Positions 26,939 to 36,651 are shown, counted from the stretch's first letter. The stretch: 64,000 nt of DNA from Chroogloeocystis siderophila 5.2 s.c.1 (GCF_001904655.1 NZ_MRCC01000004.1:62001-126000), one strand, 5' to 3'. A program made the numbers and translations. Notes: a model not told the origin generated them from the sequence alone.

Positions 26939-27367
26939 ATGAAAAATAAACGAAGAAGATTTAACAAAATGAGTTACCGAGCAGTGCAACGTGCTAACTC
27001 AAGTAATTTAACCAAACTGCAACGAAAAGATCAAAAATGGTTAAAACAGAATGGTTATAAAAATGTTGGTTGGGAGAAAGTTATCAATCTATATCATAAA
27101 ATCGAGGAGTTATTAGATAAATATAAATTTGAAGAGTTAACGCTAGAAGAATTATTTTTAGAAGCCGATCGTATTGGTAATAAATATCTCACTTATCAAG
27201 AAAGAGAAGAATTTAATCACCGCTTAGCTAAAGAGGTGAACGAAATTGCAGACAGCATAGATAAACAGTTTCCTGAAACGGAAGTTGAATTTATTGACTT
27301 TGGAAGCACCACTAAAAAAAACTCGAAAAAATATACTTATAAATCGTATAGAACTGTCAAACTATAA
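26939..27367 (+). CDS. Small basic protein of unknown function (HNH cassette gene 2)
   Basis: 142 residues with a good GAGGAG site upstream. The N-terminus is strongly basic (KNKRRRFNKMSYRAVQRANS, then LTKLQRKDQKWLKQNGYKNV), which suggests nucleic-acid contact; the middle is acidic and helical (LLDKYKFEELTLEELFLEAD), and the tail is Lys/Tyr-rich. No family recognised. Gene 3 shares a local motif with it, EL(F)xLAD(K/R)IGxK(R)Y: LEELFLEADRIGNKYLT here and LKELFELADKIGKKRYHKLT there, hinting at a common small interaction module. Confidence 0.55.
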   Translation: MKNKRRRFNKMSYRAVQRANSSNLTKLQRKDQKWLKQNGYKNVGWEKVINLYHKIEELLDKYKFEELTLEELFLEADRIGNKYLTYQEREEFNHRLAKEVNEIADSIDKQFPETEVEFIDFGSTTKKNSKKYTYKSYRTVKL

Positions 27368-27378
27368 TAAGTAATGTG

Positions 27379-27828
27379 ATGAATCTGAATGACAGAGAAC
27401 TCAAAGAATTATTTGAGCTTGCAGATAAAATTGGTAAAAAAAGATATCATAAACTAACTGAGCAAGATTTCGAGAATTATAAAAAATTTGATTACTGGCG
27501 GTATATTAATGGTGACGGTGAGTGTGGAACGACTCAAGAAAGCAAAGATTGGGTAGAGAAGCATTCAAACTGGTATTGTCCCATTTGTGGAAAAAACTAC
27601 TCGGCGACAAACGGTAAGACAATTGATCATAAACTTCCAAGAGCACAATATCCTTGGCTAGCAATGAATTTTATGAATTTATGGGTTATTTGCCAAGCTT
27701 GTAACAAAGATAAAGGTGAAAAGCATTGGTACGAGTATGAGCATTATATGTTTGTTCACCACCCTGAACTTTATCTTGCCGTGAAAGCAGCACGCCCTAG
27801 CCAGTTACTTGAGTCTCTTAAGGATTAA
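27379..27828 (+). CDS. HNH endonuclease (HNH cassette gene 3)
   Basis: 149 residues from ATG 27379 (a GTG lies just before at 27376). The HNH core has zinc Cys pairs in WYCPICGKNYSA and VICQACNKDKGEKHWYEYE, with the catalytic segment TIDHKLPRAQYPWLAMNFMN carrying the conserved Asp-His. The N-terminal half (about 1-60) is an added helical region with ELKELFELADKIGKKRYH, which resembles part of gene 2. It is probably a metal-dependent DNA nicking or cleaving enzyme. No inteins, group II intron sequences or methyltransferase genes are near. Its role in the cassette is inferred only from adjacency. Confidence 0.8.
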   Translation: MNLNDRELKELFELADKIGKKRYHKLTEQDFENYKKFDYWRYINGDGECGTTQESKDWVEKHSNWYCPICGKNYSATNGKTIDHKLPRAQYPWLAMNFMNLWVICQACNKDKGEKHWYEYEHYMFVHHPELYLAVKAARPSQLLESLKD

Positions 27829-27897
27829 AACAACTAGGTAGCACAAGAGTAGTAGTTCCTATAAGAGTGCAATTTTATAACTCCTTGCTTTGAGTTT

Positions 27898-29847
27898 TTA
27901 GCAGTTAGCAGTTAGTTTTTTAAAAGCAATGTGTTCTTCAGGATTTCCCACAACGAGAAGGCGATCGCCCGCTTCGAGAACAACTTCACCCGTGGGATAA
28001 CGCAATAGCTGCTTATGGCGCTCAATTGCCATAATTGTCACTCCTGTTAGACGGCGGATGTTAGCTGCTGCAAGGCTTTGACCTAGTAATGGCGAATTCT
28101 CATGCACGACATACCAGTGCTGTTGTAGTCCTTCAATAACCGTTTCTAGATTTGGTGCTCCCCAGTATTCCGCGCGTTCTGGTAAGATATCGCGATACCG
28201 TCCGTTACGATAGCGCGTGACAACCTGCTGCACTGCATACGGCGAATCTCCAAGTTTTAACAGTAGATGTGCGCCCATCTCTAACGAAGCTTCAAACTCA
28301 GGTTGAACAACTTCTTGCGCGCCTAATTGGTAAAGGACATCAATTTCTTCCTTGACATGGGCGCGGACAGTGATATCTAAATCAGGTGCAATACTCAAAG
28401 CGCGTTTTATCGCTTTGGCTTGACGAAGATTTGCTTTTTCTAAAACTAAGATACTCGCAGCATCACCATATATGTAAACAATTTCGCGTCCTCGTAAAGT
28501 TTGTAGTGTCGCTTCGTTGTTATCAATAACAACAATTTGATGACCTTGAAAATAGAGCATTCGCACGAGCGTTTGTCCAACTCTACCATATCCCGCAACA
28601 ACAATATGATCGACAAGTTTTTCTTCAATATCAATCAAGCGTGGGGAACGAAATGGTAAACGCAAATTCATCTGCACAAAACGCTCTAGCCATAGTAAGA
28701 GATAAGGCGTTGCTTTGAGCAAAAATGGTGCAAGTAATAAAGTAGCTGCTGTTGTTCCTACTGTTAAACCATAAAGCCTAGAAGTAAAAAGTCCAGCGCT
28801 TGGAGCGACACCAGCTAACACAAAGGAAAACTCGCCAATTTGGTTAATCCCAATACCAACCGTTAACGCAGTTTTCAGCGGATAGCCGAATAGCATAACG
28901 ATAAGGGTTGCGATCGCGGCTTTCCCAAGCATCGTCACCGCAACAAGTCCCAGCAAAACCCAAATGTTGTCAAGTAAAAAACCTGGATCGATTAACAACC
29001 CAATCGACGCAAAAAACAATGTGGCAAAGATATCCCGCATTGGTATCACGCGATCAAGTGCATGATCGGCATATTCCACATTCGAAATCATTAACCCAGC
29101 AACAAATGCTCCCATCGCAATCCCCAAGCCGATCGCAGAGGTAAATAACGCAATTCCCAAGCAGAGCAAGACAATGCCCAGTATAAATAAATCTTGAGAA
29201 CCACTTTGTGCCAGCAGCCGAACTGAGAACGGAATAAACCATTTTCCGGCGATAATTGCTCCCCCCACAAACACTAAAGCCTTTAGTAACGCACCAATTA
29301 AGGCAATACCAATAACATCTGGAGGTTGAGTGAGTGCCGGAAGAACTGCTAGCATCAAACCCAAGCTGAGATCTTGGACAATTAAAATAGCCAGCATAAT
29401 TTGTCCATGAGCGGTTTGAACTTCGTTACGCTCAATCAAACTTTTGAAGACAACTGCTGTTGAGGAAAGTGAAATCACAGCCCCTAAAAATATTGCTTTA
29501 GGAAGTGTACTCACCCAGCCCGTTAAATAAGCAAGTCCCCCTCCAAGGAAAATTGTCAAGATAATTTGCAGCGTACCGCCGCCAAACGCGATCGCGCGAA
29601 CTCGCAACAAGTCCTTAAGCGAAAATTCCACACCTAAAGCAAACAGCAGCAGCGCTACTCCCACTTCCGATAACACCTCAATGTCACCTTCAAGCGTGAC
29701 TAAATTGAACCCCGCCGGACCAACAACCATGCCGCCGATGAGGTATCCTAGCAACACAGGTTGCCGTAGCCTATTTGCAAGATATCCTCCTGTTGCCGCA
29801 GCCCCCAACACCGTCACCATTTCGACAAGCAGCGTCAAGCTAGCCAT
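27898..29847 (-). CDS. Kef-type cation/proton antiporter with TrkA domains
   Basis: 649 residues. The CPA2 membrane part (about 1-385) begins LVEMVTVLGAAATGGYLANR then LRQPVLLGYLIGGMVVGP and contains about twelve to thirteen helices. It is followed by a TrkA-N nucleotide-binding domain (about 405-525, HIVVAGYGRVGQTLVRML, with VVIDNNEATL) and a TrkA-C domain (about 565-645). This is the KefB/C-like or cyanobacterial potassium/sodium-proton exchange design, gated by nucleotide. Plasma or thylakoid membrane. It is convergent with the HNH cassette and has no KefF-like partner nearby. Confidence 0.9.
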   Translation of the reverse strand: MASLTLLVEMVTVLGAAATGGYLANRLRQPVLLGYLIGGMVVGPAGFNLVTLEGDIEVLSEVGVALLLFALGVEFSLKDLLRVRAIAFGGGTLQIILTIFLGGGLAYLTGWVSTLPKAIFLGAVISLSSTAVVFKSLIERNEVQTAHGQIMLAILIVQDLSLGLMLAVLPALTQPPDVIGIALIGALLKALVFVGGAIIAGKWFIPFSVRLLAQSGSQDLFILGIVLLCLGIALFTSAIGLGIAMGAFVAGLMISNVEYADHALDRVIPMRDIFATLFFASIGLLIDPGFLLDNIWVLLGLVAVTMLGKAAIATLIVMLFGYPLKTALTVGIGINQIGEFSFVLAGVAPSAGLFTSRLYGLTVGTTAATLLLAPFLLKATPYLLLWLERFVQMNLRLPFRSPRLIDIEEKLVDHIVVAGYGRVGQTLVRMLYFQGHQIVVIDNNEATLQTLRGREIVYIYGDAASILVLEKANLRQAKAIKRALSIAPDLDITVRAHVKEEIDVLYQLGAQEVVQPEFEASLEMGAHLLLKLGDSPYAVQQVVTRYRNGRYRDILPERAEYWGAPNLETVIEGLQQHWYVVHENSPLLGQSLAAANIRRLTGVTIMAIERHKQLLRYPTGEVVLEAGDRLLVVGNPEEHIAFKKLTANC

Positions 29848-30026
29848 TTACCCGCTTTCCTCGTTATTTCCTACAGCGTATAGTTGCAGCGCTACAAATA
29901 GCTTGAGGTTGGACGATTTCTTAGGAATCTACACTCGGCATACTGTCAGCACGTAGAAATAGAGTTAACCAAACAGTGGTTACAAATAATAGATTACTGA
30001 GCTAAAGCCTGTATTTTGTAGAGTAG

Positions 30027-30731
30027 TTACTTAAATAATGGAATGATCCAGGCAGCAGCAATACTTATTAAAATCGCCCATTCCAGTATCGTCAAAATAG
30101 ATGCAGATGGAAACCAATTTGACCAAGACCCCCGTTGAACACTTGACCACCATTGCGTAATATAGGTAGACCAAAGCCTGGGACTATCTTTGTCACGAAA
30201 TCGCCAATTTAGCATCGATAGTAGCAACGGTACTCCGCCCACTCTCACATTCATCAACAAGTGAAGTGCGATCGCCGCAACCATAACAACCCACGCAATC
30301 AAATGAGCATAGTACCAACTGTGGTTTAGTTCTCCCCTGGGCAACCATCCTGAATTCATCATTTTGCCACTAAATAGCGCAAACGTTAATGCTATCAGTG
30401 CAAATGTATTCGTCAAACGATTCAATGTGTACCACCAAATCGGTTTACCAATCTGAGTTAATTTAGCGAATGAATCAGGTTGAATCAGCCGCTTTTGCCC
30501 TCGATGAAATGCATAAATCACAAATGCAGGAAATATGAGTAAGGTACACAGTCCAAAAGTTCCATGTATACCTTCAATTTCTCGATAAGAAGGCAGTGGA
30601 ATTCTCCCCCAGCGCCCATCGTAAGTATCATATGTCCAGTAAGCCGTCAAAATTGCAGCAATGAGGAAAAGACTTGTAAGTCCATGCAGAATACGTAAAA
30701 GTAGCGGTTGATAAGGTTGAGTCGATTTCAT
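30027..30731 (-). CDS. Cytochrome b561-like membrane protein
   Basis: 234 residues with four to five membrane segments. Histidines lie at helix ends: LLRILHGLTSLFLIAAILTA, EIEGIHGTFGLCTLLIF, YAHLIAWVVMVAAIALHLLM, the pattern of a di-haem b561-type cytochrome. No partner enzyme gene is adjacent. It is distinct in sequence from the cytochrome at 4122-4754. Likely shuttles electrons across the membrane; donor and acceptor unknown. Confidence 0.7.
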   Translation of the reverse strand: MKSTQPYQPLLLRILHGLTSLFLIAAILTAYWTYDTYDGRWGRIPLPSYREIEGIHGTFGLCTLLIFPAFVIYAFHRGQKRLIQPDSFAKLTQIGKPIWWYTLNRLTNTFALIALTFALFSGKMMNSGWLPRGELNHSWYYAHLIAWVVMVAAIALHLLMNVRVGGVPLLLSMLNWRFRDKDSPRLWSTYITQWWSSVQRGSWSNWFPSASILTILEWAILISIAAAWIIPLFK

Positions 30732-31189
30732 ACACCAGTAAGTGTAATAAGTAGATCAGTGAAGCCTGCACGTCGATTTAGATAAATGATAACATTTAAA
30801 TAGTAAAGATAGCTCTATTAAATCTTAAAGGTATGACGACTATATTAATATAAAAACTAAGTCTAAAATAAAATTCAGATCGCGAAAAATAAATATTTTT
30901 TGGATAAGATCTTCAAAAGTTAATGCATCTACTAATTATCAATAATTTTAAACTCCTATTATTGAGAATCTCAATTGATTGTTGATAACAATGAAAACCA
31001 ATTCATAATTAGTTATTCTTCCCTAATTGCATACGCCGGAAATTACAAAAAGCGCACAGACTCGCAATAATTCCTTGAGGAAGGATTCCATATTTCAAGC
31101 AAACAGTAGTGTTACAGCCGCCACAACCTTATTACCACCACGATTTCGACAAGTCACTTCAACGAACAAATATCTTGAGTATCTATATT
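30732..31189. other. AT-rich intergenic region
   Basis: 458 bases between divergent genes with no supported gene or clear regulatory box. The first 27 codons of an upstream extension of the acetyltransferase frame (from 31109) lack homology-like composition. Confidence 0.45.
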
Positions 31190-31734
31190 ATGCAAGTTGA
31201 GCAAGTAGAAAAATTTAGTAGTGATCGCCTAACGGCATCTTGCTTATGCGCAGAAGATTTCTCTATCTTATGCCAGATGCACCAAGAGCCAAACGTCATG
31301 GCAACGCTTAATGGTATTCGTTCTGACGCGCAAACAAAGCAGTATCTCCACAGAAATTTAGAGCATTGGCAACGCTATGGATATGGGCTGTGGATATTTC
31401 GCGACAAAACCAACGGTGAATTTGTTGGTCGTGGTGGGTTACGTAATATTTATGTAGATGGTAACGATGAGATCGAACTCGCTTATGCACTTATGCCAAT
31501 TTACTGGGGCAAAGGATTGGTAACCGAAATGGCAAAGGCAATGCTAAAAGTCGGTTTTGAGAATCTTGAGATAGCACAAGTCGTTTGCATGACGCTGACA
31601 ACCAAGCATCACAACGAGTGATGGCAAAAGTCGGATTTCAATACGAATGCAACATTATTCATGCCAATCTACCTCATGTGCTGTATCGTCTTACTACAGA
31701 GCGGTGGCAGCAAAATCACAATCAGAATTCATAA
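31190..31734 (+). pseudogene. GNAT acetyltransferase, frameshifted
   Basis: From ATG 31190 the frame encodes a RimJ/RimL-type GNAT: RLTASCLCAEDFSILCQMHQ, then FRDKTNGEFVGRGGLRNIYV and AYALMPIYWGKGLVTEMAKA (acetyl-CoA loop). It runs into a stop at 31621. The expected C-terminus, NQASQRVMAKVGFQYECNII then HANLPHVLYRL, continues in another frame to a TAA at 31732. The shift lies near 31597-31603. This is either a recent single indel, with the gene otherwise undamaged, or a sequencing error. Confidence 0.8.
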
Positions 31735-32068
31735 TACAGATCGCCCCTCACTCGCATTCTCTCCACTATTGACGGCAAACACAACTACTGAATTACGGTT
31801 CGCCCCAATTCTTCAGGGTACTGATTTACGTACATTAGACACAGTGCACTCAGCAGTCAAAAACGTGGAGGTTGATGAACAAACTCTAGTTTAACCGTCC
31901 TAGATATGTTCGGAAAACCCTCCTTCATAGAGTAGCAAGCCATGCTCAGTATATAGATCAGTACATAAATTCAATCAGTATTGAAACTGGAAAGGGCTGC
32001 TGATTAGATAGTTGTTCTGTTTCTAGTTTTGTTCTCATTTTAGTAGTTATACGGAGCCAAGATTCCCA
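31735..32068. other. Intergenic region before dnaK
   Basis: 334 bases; a plus-strand frame ending at 31894 has no recognisable content. No CIRCE-type element (TTAGCACTC..GAGTGCTAA) is visible before dnaK. Confidence 0.45.
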
Positions 32069-33982
32069 ATGGCAAAAGTAGTTGGAATAGACTTAGGTAC
32101 GACAAACTCCTGTGTCGCAGTTATGGAAGGTGGTAAACCCACCGTTATTGCTAACGCAGAAGGCTTTCGGACAACGCCATCCGTCGTTGCCTTTGCGAAG
32201 AATGGCGATCGCTTGGTAGGTCAAATTGCTAAGCGCCAAGCAGTAATGAACCCCGAAAACACGTTTTATTCTGTAAAGCGCTTCATCGGACGTAGATACG
32301 ACGAGGTGACAAACGAAGCTACCGAAGTAGCTTACAAAGTGTTGCGCGATAGCAGTGGCAACGTCAAGCTTGATTGCCCTGGGGCTGGTAAGCAGTTTGC
32401 CCCAGAAGAAATCTCTGCGCAAGTATTGCGTAAGTTAGTCGAAGACGCCAGCAAATATTTAGGTGAAACTGTCACTCAAGCAGTTATTACTGTTCCTGCT
32501 TACTTCAACGACTCGCAGCGTCAGGCGACAAAAGATGCTGGGCGAATTGCTGGTATTGAAGTTTTACGGATTATCAACGAACCGACCGCCGCTTCTCTTG
32601 CCTACGGTTTTGACAAGAAGAGTAATGAAACAATTCTTGTATTTGACCTTGGTGGTGGGACCTTCGACGTATCCATCCTCGAAGTTGGCGACGGCGTATT
32701 TGAAGTTATGGCAACATCGGGTGATACCCACCTTGGTGGTGACGACTTCGATAAGAAAATTGTTGATTACTTAGCAGAAGAATTCCGCAAGAGCGAAGGT
32801 ATTGATTTGCGTAAGGATAGACAAGCGCTACAACGCTTAACTGAAGCAGCAGAAAAAGCCAAAATCGAGCTTTCGAGCGTTACTCAAGCGGAAATCAACC
32901 TACCATTTATTACCGCTACTCAAGATGGTCCTAAGCACCTCGACACAACGCTTACCCGCGCTAAGTTTGAAGAACTTTGTTCTGACTTGATTGACCGTTG
33001 TCGCATTCCTGTAGAAAATGCGTTACGTGATGCCAAAATCGATAAGAGCGCAATTAACGAAGTTGTGTTGGTTGGTGGTTCTACACGGATTCCCGCAGTT
33101 CAAGAACTCGTCAAGCGGATGCTGGGTAAAGAGCCAAACCAAACTGTTAACCCTGATGAAGTTGTCGCAGTTGGTGCTGCAATCCAAGCCGGTGTTCTTG
33201 CTGGTGATGTTACCGGTATCTTATTACTCGACGTTACACCCCTCTCCTTGGGTGTAGAAACCCTGGGTGGTGTCATGACTCGAATTATTCCCCGCAACAC
33301 CACAATTCCTACCAAGAAGTCTGAAGTCTTCTCAACAGCAGTTGACGGGCAAACCAATGTAGAAATCCACGTTCTACAAGGTGAGCGCGAAATGTCAAGC
33401 GATAATAAGAGCTTAGGGACATTCCGCTTAGATGGTATTCCTCCCGCACCGCGTGGCGTTCCGCAAATTGAAGTGACTTTTGATATCGACGCCAACGGTA
33501 TTCTCAATGTCACTGCGAAAGATAAAGGTAGTGGTAAAGAGCAATCAATCAGCATTACGGGTGCTTCAACTCTAGATAAGACTGAAGTTGAGCGCATGGT
33601 ATCTGAAGCTGAGAGAAACGCTGCTGCTGACAAAGAGCGTCGCGAAAAAGTTGATCGCAAGAACCAAGCTGATTCTTTAGCTTATCAAGCTGAGAAGCAA
33701 CTGCAAGATTTGGGTGATAAAGTCCCTGCTAGCGATAGAACCAAGGTAGAAGGTTTAGTCAAAGACTTACGCGAAGCTGTATCTAAGGAAGATGATGATC
33801 GCATTAAGACTTTGATGCCAGAGTTACAACAAACACTTTACAGCATTGGTACTAACCTGTATCAACAACAAGGCGGTCCTGGTGCTGCGGCTGGTGGCGG
33901 TCCTACTCCAGATGGTGGCGATGCAGGTGCTACCTCTGGCGGTGACGATGTCATTGATGCAGATTTCACCGAAACCAAATAG
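32069..33982 (+). CDS. dnaK: Chaperone DnaK (Hsp70)
   Basis: 637 residues. Nucleotide-binding domain 1-385 with [40 protein letters not shown] and [18 protein letters not shown]; linker [14 protein letters not shown]; substrate domain and helical lid; glycine-rich tail ending [12 protein letters not shown] close to the bacterial EEVKD-type end. It resembles cyanobacterial DnaK2. ATP-driven folding chaperone of the cytosol. No grpE or dnaJ gene is adjacent. It ends at a strong hairpin terminator. Confidence 0.97.
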   Translation: MAKVVGIDLGTTNSCVAVMEGGKPTVIANAEGFRTTPSVVAFAKNGDRLVGQIAKRQAVMNPENTFYSVKRFIGRRYDEVTNEATEVAYKVLRDSSGNVKLDCPGAGKQFAPEEISAQVLRKLVEDASKYLGETVTQAVITVPAYFNDSQRQATKDAGRIAGIEVLRIINEPTAASLAYGFDKKSNETILVFDLGGGTFDVSILEVGDGVFEVMATSGDTHLGGDDFDKKIVDYLAEEFRKSEGIDLRKDRQALQRLTEAAEKAKIELSSVTQAEINLPFITATQDGPKHLDTTLTRAKFEELCSDLIDRCRIPVENALRDAKIDKSAINEVVLVGGSTRIPAVQELVKRMLGKEPNQTVNPDEVVAVGAAIQAGVLAGDVTGILLLDVTPLSLGVETLGGVMTRIIPRNTTIPTKKSEVFSTAVDGQTNVEIHVLQGEREMSSDNKSLGTFRLDGIPPAPRGVPQIEVTFDIDANGILNVTAKDKGSGKEQSISITGASTLDKTEVERMVSEAERNAAADKERREKVDRKNQADSLAYQAEKQLQDLGDKVPASDRTKVEGLVKDLREAVSKEDDDRIKTLMPELQQTLYSIGTNLYQQQGGPGAAAGGGPTPDGGDAGATSGGDDVIDADFTETK

Positions 33983-34000
33983 TTGAAATCAATAACTAAG

Positions 34001-34037
34001 TCTCCACTCAGGAGAATTCTGAGTGGGGATTTTTTTA
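34001..34037 (+). terminator. Intrinsic terminator of dnaK
   Basis: CTCCACTCAG (34002-34011) pairs with CTGAGTGGGG (34019-34028), followed by ATTTTTTT. Confidence 0.85.
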
Positions 34038-34081
34038 TATTTGGGTAATAGGTAATAGGTAATTGTTAAAGAATATCAAAC

Positions 34082-34717
34082 ATGACACTCTATCCTCAAG
34101 CACCCTGGACACTTCAAGGCTACGCAGTTGCAACACTGCATCTTATAGAGATTGACCGCGTGCGTTCTTTGATTCCGCAAGAACTTGATATCATCTCTGT
34201 GCTTCCTGGTAAGACAGTCGGTGGTGTGTATTTATCTGATTATGGTTTTGGTTCGGTACTGGAGTACAGCGAATTAATTGTCGTTGCTGCTGCTGTTACT
34301 CACTCAGGGAAAATTGGCGGCTGGGTTTCGCATATTTATGTCGATAATCCTAATTCTGTCGCTGGCGGGCGCGAAATCTGGGGATTACCGAAAGAATTTG
34401 CAGATTTTAGCTGGGGAGAAAATAGTGTCACCGTGCAACAAAGTAATAGCACTTTATGTACTTTGAATTACAATTCTTTATTTAGTCTTGGCTTGAAACC
34501 GCGCTTGGGTGCTTCTAGTTTTAGTACCAAGAATGCTGATTTGTTAATTTTTACATTTGACGTAGAGGCGCAATTCGGGTTAGTTAATGCACAATTAAAA
34601 GTACCGTCTAATAGTCCTTTCGCTGATTTAATCGTCGGTCAACCTTGGTTAGCAATTTCTGCAACACAGATGCGGCTAACTGTTAATGCACCAGCAGTTC
34701 TGAGCAAAAGACCTTAA
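34082..34717 (+). CDS. Acetoacetate decarboxylase-family protein
   Basis: 211 residues of the ADC superfamily: HIYVDNPNSVAGGREIWGLP then KEFADFSW, in which the Lys matches the Schiff-base lysine region of the family. Starts MTLYPQAPWTLQGYAVATLH. Cytoplasmic. Many cyanobacterial members have no known substrate, so true acetoacetate decarboxylation is not claimed. The neighbours are unrelated in function. Confidence 0.8.
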   Translation: MTLYPQAPWTLQGYAVATLHLIEIDRVRSLIPQELDIISVLPGKTVGGVYLSDYGFGSVLEYSELIVVAAAVTHSGKIGGWVSHIYVDNPNSVAGGREIWGLPKEFADFSWGENSVTVQQSNSTLCTLNYNSLFSLGLKPRLGASSFSTKNADLLIFTFDVEAQFGLVNAQLKVPSNSPFADLIVGQPWLAISATQMRLTVNAPAVLSKRP

Positions 34718-34789
34718 TGACATTTATCCGTTTATTAATGCTGCAAGCTACGATTTGAATGTACCTGCGATCGCCCACTCGGATTTCTC

Positions 34790-35362
34790 ATGAGCACGAT
34801 TACGGCTAAACGCTTCACGCGAGAAGAATATCACCGCCTCGCAGAACTTGGATTCTTTCAAGACAACCGAGTTGAACTTATTCGCGGAGAAATTTTTCAA
34901 ATGTCGGCTAAAGGTACATCTCACTCGGTTTGTAGCACTCGCTTATATCGAGAGTTGTTCAAGCTATTAGGAGACAAAGGTATTGTACGCGGGCAAGAAC
35001 CTATTGTCCTCCTCACAGACAGTGAACCTGAACCAGATTTAACGCTTGTACGCAATCGTTCTGATGACTACTTGTCTGCTCATCCTACGTCAGTTGATAT
35101 CTTACTGGTGATTGAGATTGCTGATTCTACATTAAAATATGACCAAGAAGTTAAGCTGCCATTATACGCAGAATCAGGTATCTCTAATTACTGGATATTT
35201 AACTTACAAGCTAATTGTTTAGAATGCTACAGCGAACCTTATCAAGATTTACAAAATAACTTTGGCTATCGTCAAAAACTCATCTTTCTCCCAACCGAAT
35301 CAGTTAATCTGCCTCATTTCTCAGCTTTAGTACTTGATTTATCTAAGATTTTTCCTAATTAA
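34790..35362 (+). CDS. Uma2 family (DUF820) putative endonuclease
   Basis: 190 residues with the PD-(D/E)xK-like layout of Uma2 proteins: FTREEYHRLAELGFFQDNRV, ELIRGEIFQMSAKGTSH, PEPDLTLVRN (Asp), ILLVIEIADSTLKYDQEVKL (Glu...Lys). The family is greatly expanded in cyanobacteria, sometimes thought to come from mobile elements; its biological role is unknown. Intact from ATG to stop. Confidence 0.85.
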   Translation: MSTITAKRFTREEYHRLAELGFFQDNRVELIRGEIFQMSAKGTSHSVCSTRLYRELFKLLGDKGIVRGQEPIVLLTDSEPEPDLTLVRNRSDDYLSAHPTSVDILLVIEIADSTLKYDQEVKLPLYAESGISNYWIFNLQANCLECYSEPYQDLQNNFGYRQKLIFLPTESVNLPHFSALVLDLSKIFPN

Positions 35363-35368
35363 AAGAAA

Positions 35369-35956
35369 TTATTTATTTTTAACCCAAATTGCTATTCCAC
35401 CACCACGACCACGAGCGGCAATAAAATCTTCATTTACCAAAAAGAAAGCAAAAAAAGGCAGTTTAGCAATCGGTTGCTCTACAAAATTGATTGTACTAGC
35501 TTTAGTAGGAAACTTACCATTATAAATAGCCCGACCAAACAAGCTTAATTGCATCCGAGTAAAGTCAAATGCTAGTAAGTTTTTCTTGCCAAGGTACTTA
35601 GCAGGACCGGTGAGCTTAAATAGTAGTGAACCTAATTGAATCTGATTGCTAATAGATAATTCTTCTTGATTAACAAAAGAAATTTGTGCGCGAGCAATTT
35701 GAGATATATACAAGCCTTTACCTAAAACCTGACCATTTTGAAAGTGTGCTTTACGTGGAGCAGTAAACCAAAGTTGCCAAGTACCTAATAAAGTGTCTAC
35801 AGGATAGGCAATGCGTTGCTGTTTAGCTGCTTTTTCTGCTTGCAACAGCGCCAAAACTACTGCTGAAGCGGAGGGGCGATCGCTTTTCTTGTTGTTCACA
35901 GCAGCCGTTAAAGTCGTCATAAAATCAGGTAAATCAGTAGATGCTATTACGGTCAT
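35369..35956 (-). CDS. PAP/fibrillin-like plastid-lipid-associated protein
   Basis: 195 residues. LLGTWQLWFTAPRK, VLGKGLYISQIARAQISF and the final DFIAARGRGGGIAIWV resemble the cyanobacterial/plastid fibrillin (PAP) family, lipocalin-like proteins that bind lipids or prenylquinones at thylakoids. No signal peptide. The match is from motif memory only, so the family call is moderate. The gene is convergent with the Uma2 gene, six bases apart, and divergent from the RidA-like gene. Confidence 0.55.
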   Translation of the reverse strand: MTVIASTDLPDFMTTLTAAVNNKKSDRPSASAVVLALLQAEKAAKQQRIAYPVDTLLGTWQLWFTAPRKAHFQNGQVLGKGLYISQIARAQISFVNQEELSISNQIQLGSLLFKLTGPAKYLGKKNLLAFDFTRMQLSLFGRAIYNGKFPTKASTINFVEQPIAKLPFFAFFLVNEDFIAARGRGGGIAIWVKNK

Positions 35957-36061
35957 TTGGCTATTCCTTCTATTTGTTTACAGCGCTCCACCAAGCTTTA
36001 TAATGCTTAACTAGCTCCTCTAACTAATTTAGAGGATGTTCGCGATCGCATAGAAATAAGT

Positions 36062-36457
36062 ATGCAACGACAAAGAACATTTTCAGGAACTGCGTGGGAA
36101 ACAAAAGCTGGTTACTGTCGCGCTATCCGTGTTGGAAATCATATTTATGTATCCGGTACAGCGCCTATCGATGAGCAAGGCGGCGTTTTCGCACCCAATG
36201 ATGCATATGCACAAACCAAGCGCTGTTTAGCAATTATTCAGAAAGCTTTACAAAATTTAGGCGCAGACTTGCCTGATGTTGTCCGTACTCGCGTGTATGT
36301 CACTGATATAAAACGCTGGGCTGAGTTTGCGCAAGCACATCAAGAATCTTTTGGCGAACATCCCCCTGCAAACACGATGGTGGAAATTCAAGCACTTGTC
36401 GATCCAGCGATGCTAGTCGAAGTCGAAGTCGAAGCCGTTTGTGATGTCGATCGTTAA
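36062..36457 (+). CDS. RidA/YjgF-family protein lacking the catalytic arginine
   Basis: 131 residues with the Rid fold: GYCRAIRVGNHIYVSGTAPI, TKRCLAIIQKALQNLGADL, VRTRVYVTDIKRWAEFAQAH. In RidA enzymes that hydrolyse reactive imines the segment P-A-R-S holds Arg105; here the equivalent is PPANTMVEIQALV, with Asn in place of Arg. So it probably belongs to one of the non-RidA subgroups without 2-aminoacrylate deaminase activity. Cytoplasmic, likely trimeric. Confidence 0.85.
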   Translation: MQRQRTFSGTAWETKAGYCRAIRVGNHIYVSGTAPIDEQGGVFAPNDAYAQTKRCLAIIQKALQNLGADLPDVVRTRVYVTDIKRWAEFAQAHQESFGEHPPANTMVEIQALVDPAMLVEVEVEAVCDVDR

Positions 36458-36558
36458 AAAGCTTATCGTTGTAATTTAGAAAACTACGGCGAAGTTAATC
36501 AATAAGCTAAGCTATGGCTGAGCGCAACATAGATAACCTTTGAGGAGCTATCGAAAAT

Positions 36559-36651
36559 ATGCTGACTTTTTTGCTGGTTGTTGGAGCAATGGGGTTAGCG
36601 ATCGCCTATGTTGTCTGGAGCGAAAACAAATTACGGCGTCGTGGTATATAA
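36559..36651 (+). CDS. 30-residue single-helix membrane peptide
   Basis: ATG at 36559 with GAGGAG nine to fourteen bases before it. The peptide is LTFLLVVGAMGLAIAYVVW followed by a charged SENKLRRRGI tail, an inside-positive single membrane helix of the size of the small photosystem, cytochrome b6f or NDH-1 subunits. I cannot match it to a named subunit. The ribosome site and charge pattern argue that it is real. Confidence 0.5.
   Translation: MLTFLLVVGAMGLAIAYVVWSENKLRRRGI

Noticed and set aside
31661-31894. 77-codon plus-strand frame after the acetyltransferase
   Set aside because: Its first part overlaps the GNAT C-terminus in another frame and the rest shows no motif.
31900-32068. CIRCE heat-shock operator before dnaK
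   Set aside because: No TTAGCACTC-N9-GAGTGCTAA-like inverted repeat is visible.
32093-33660. Long minus-strand frames under dnaK
   Set aside because: They are antisense shadows of a strongly conserved gene.
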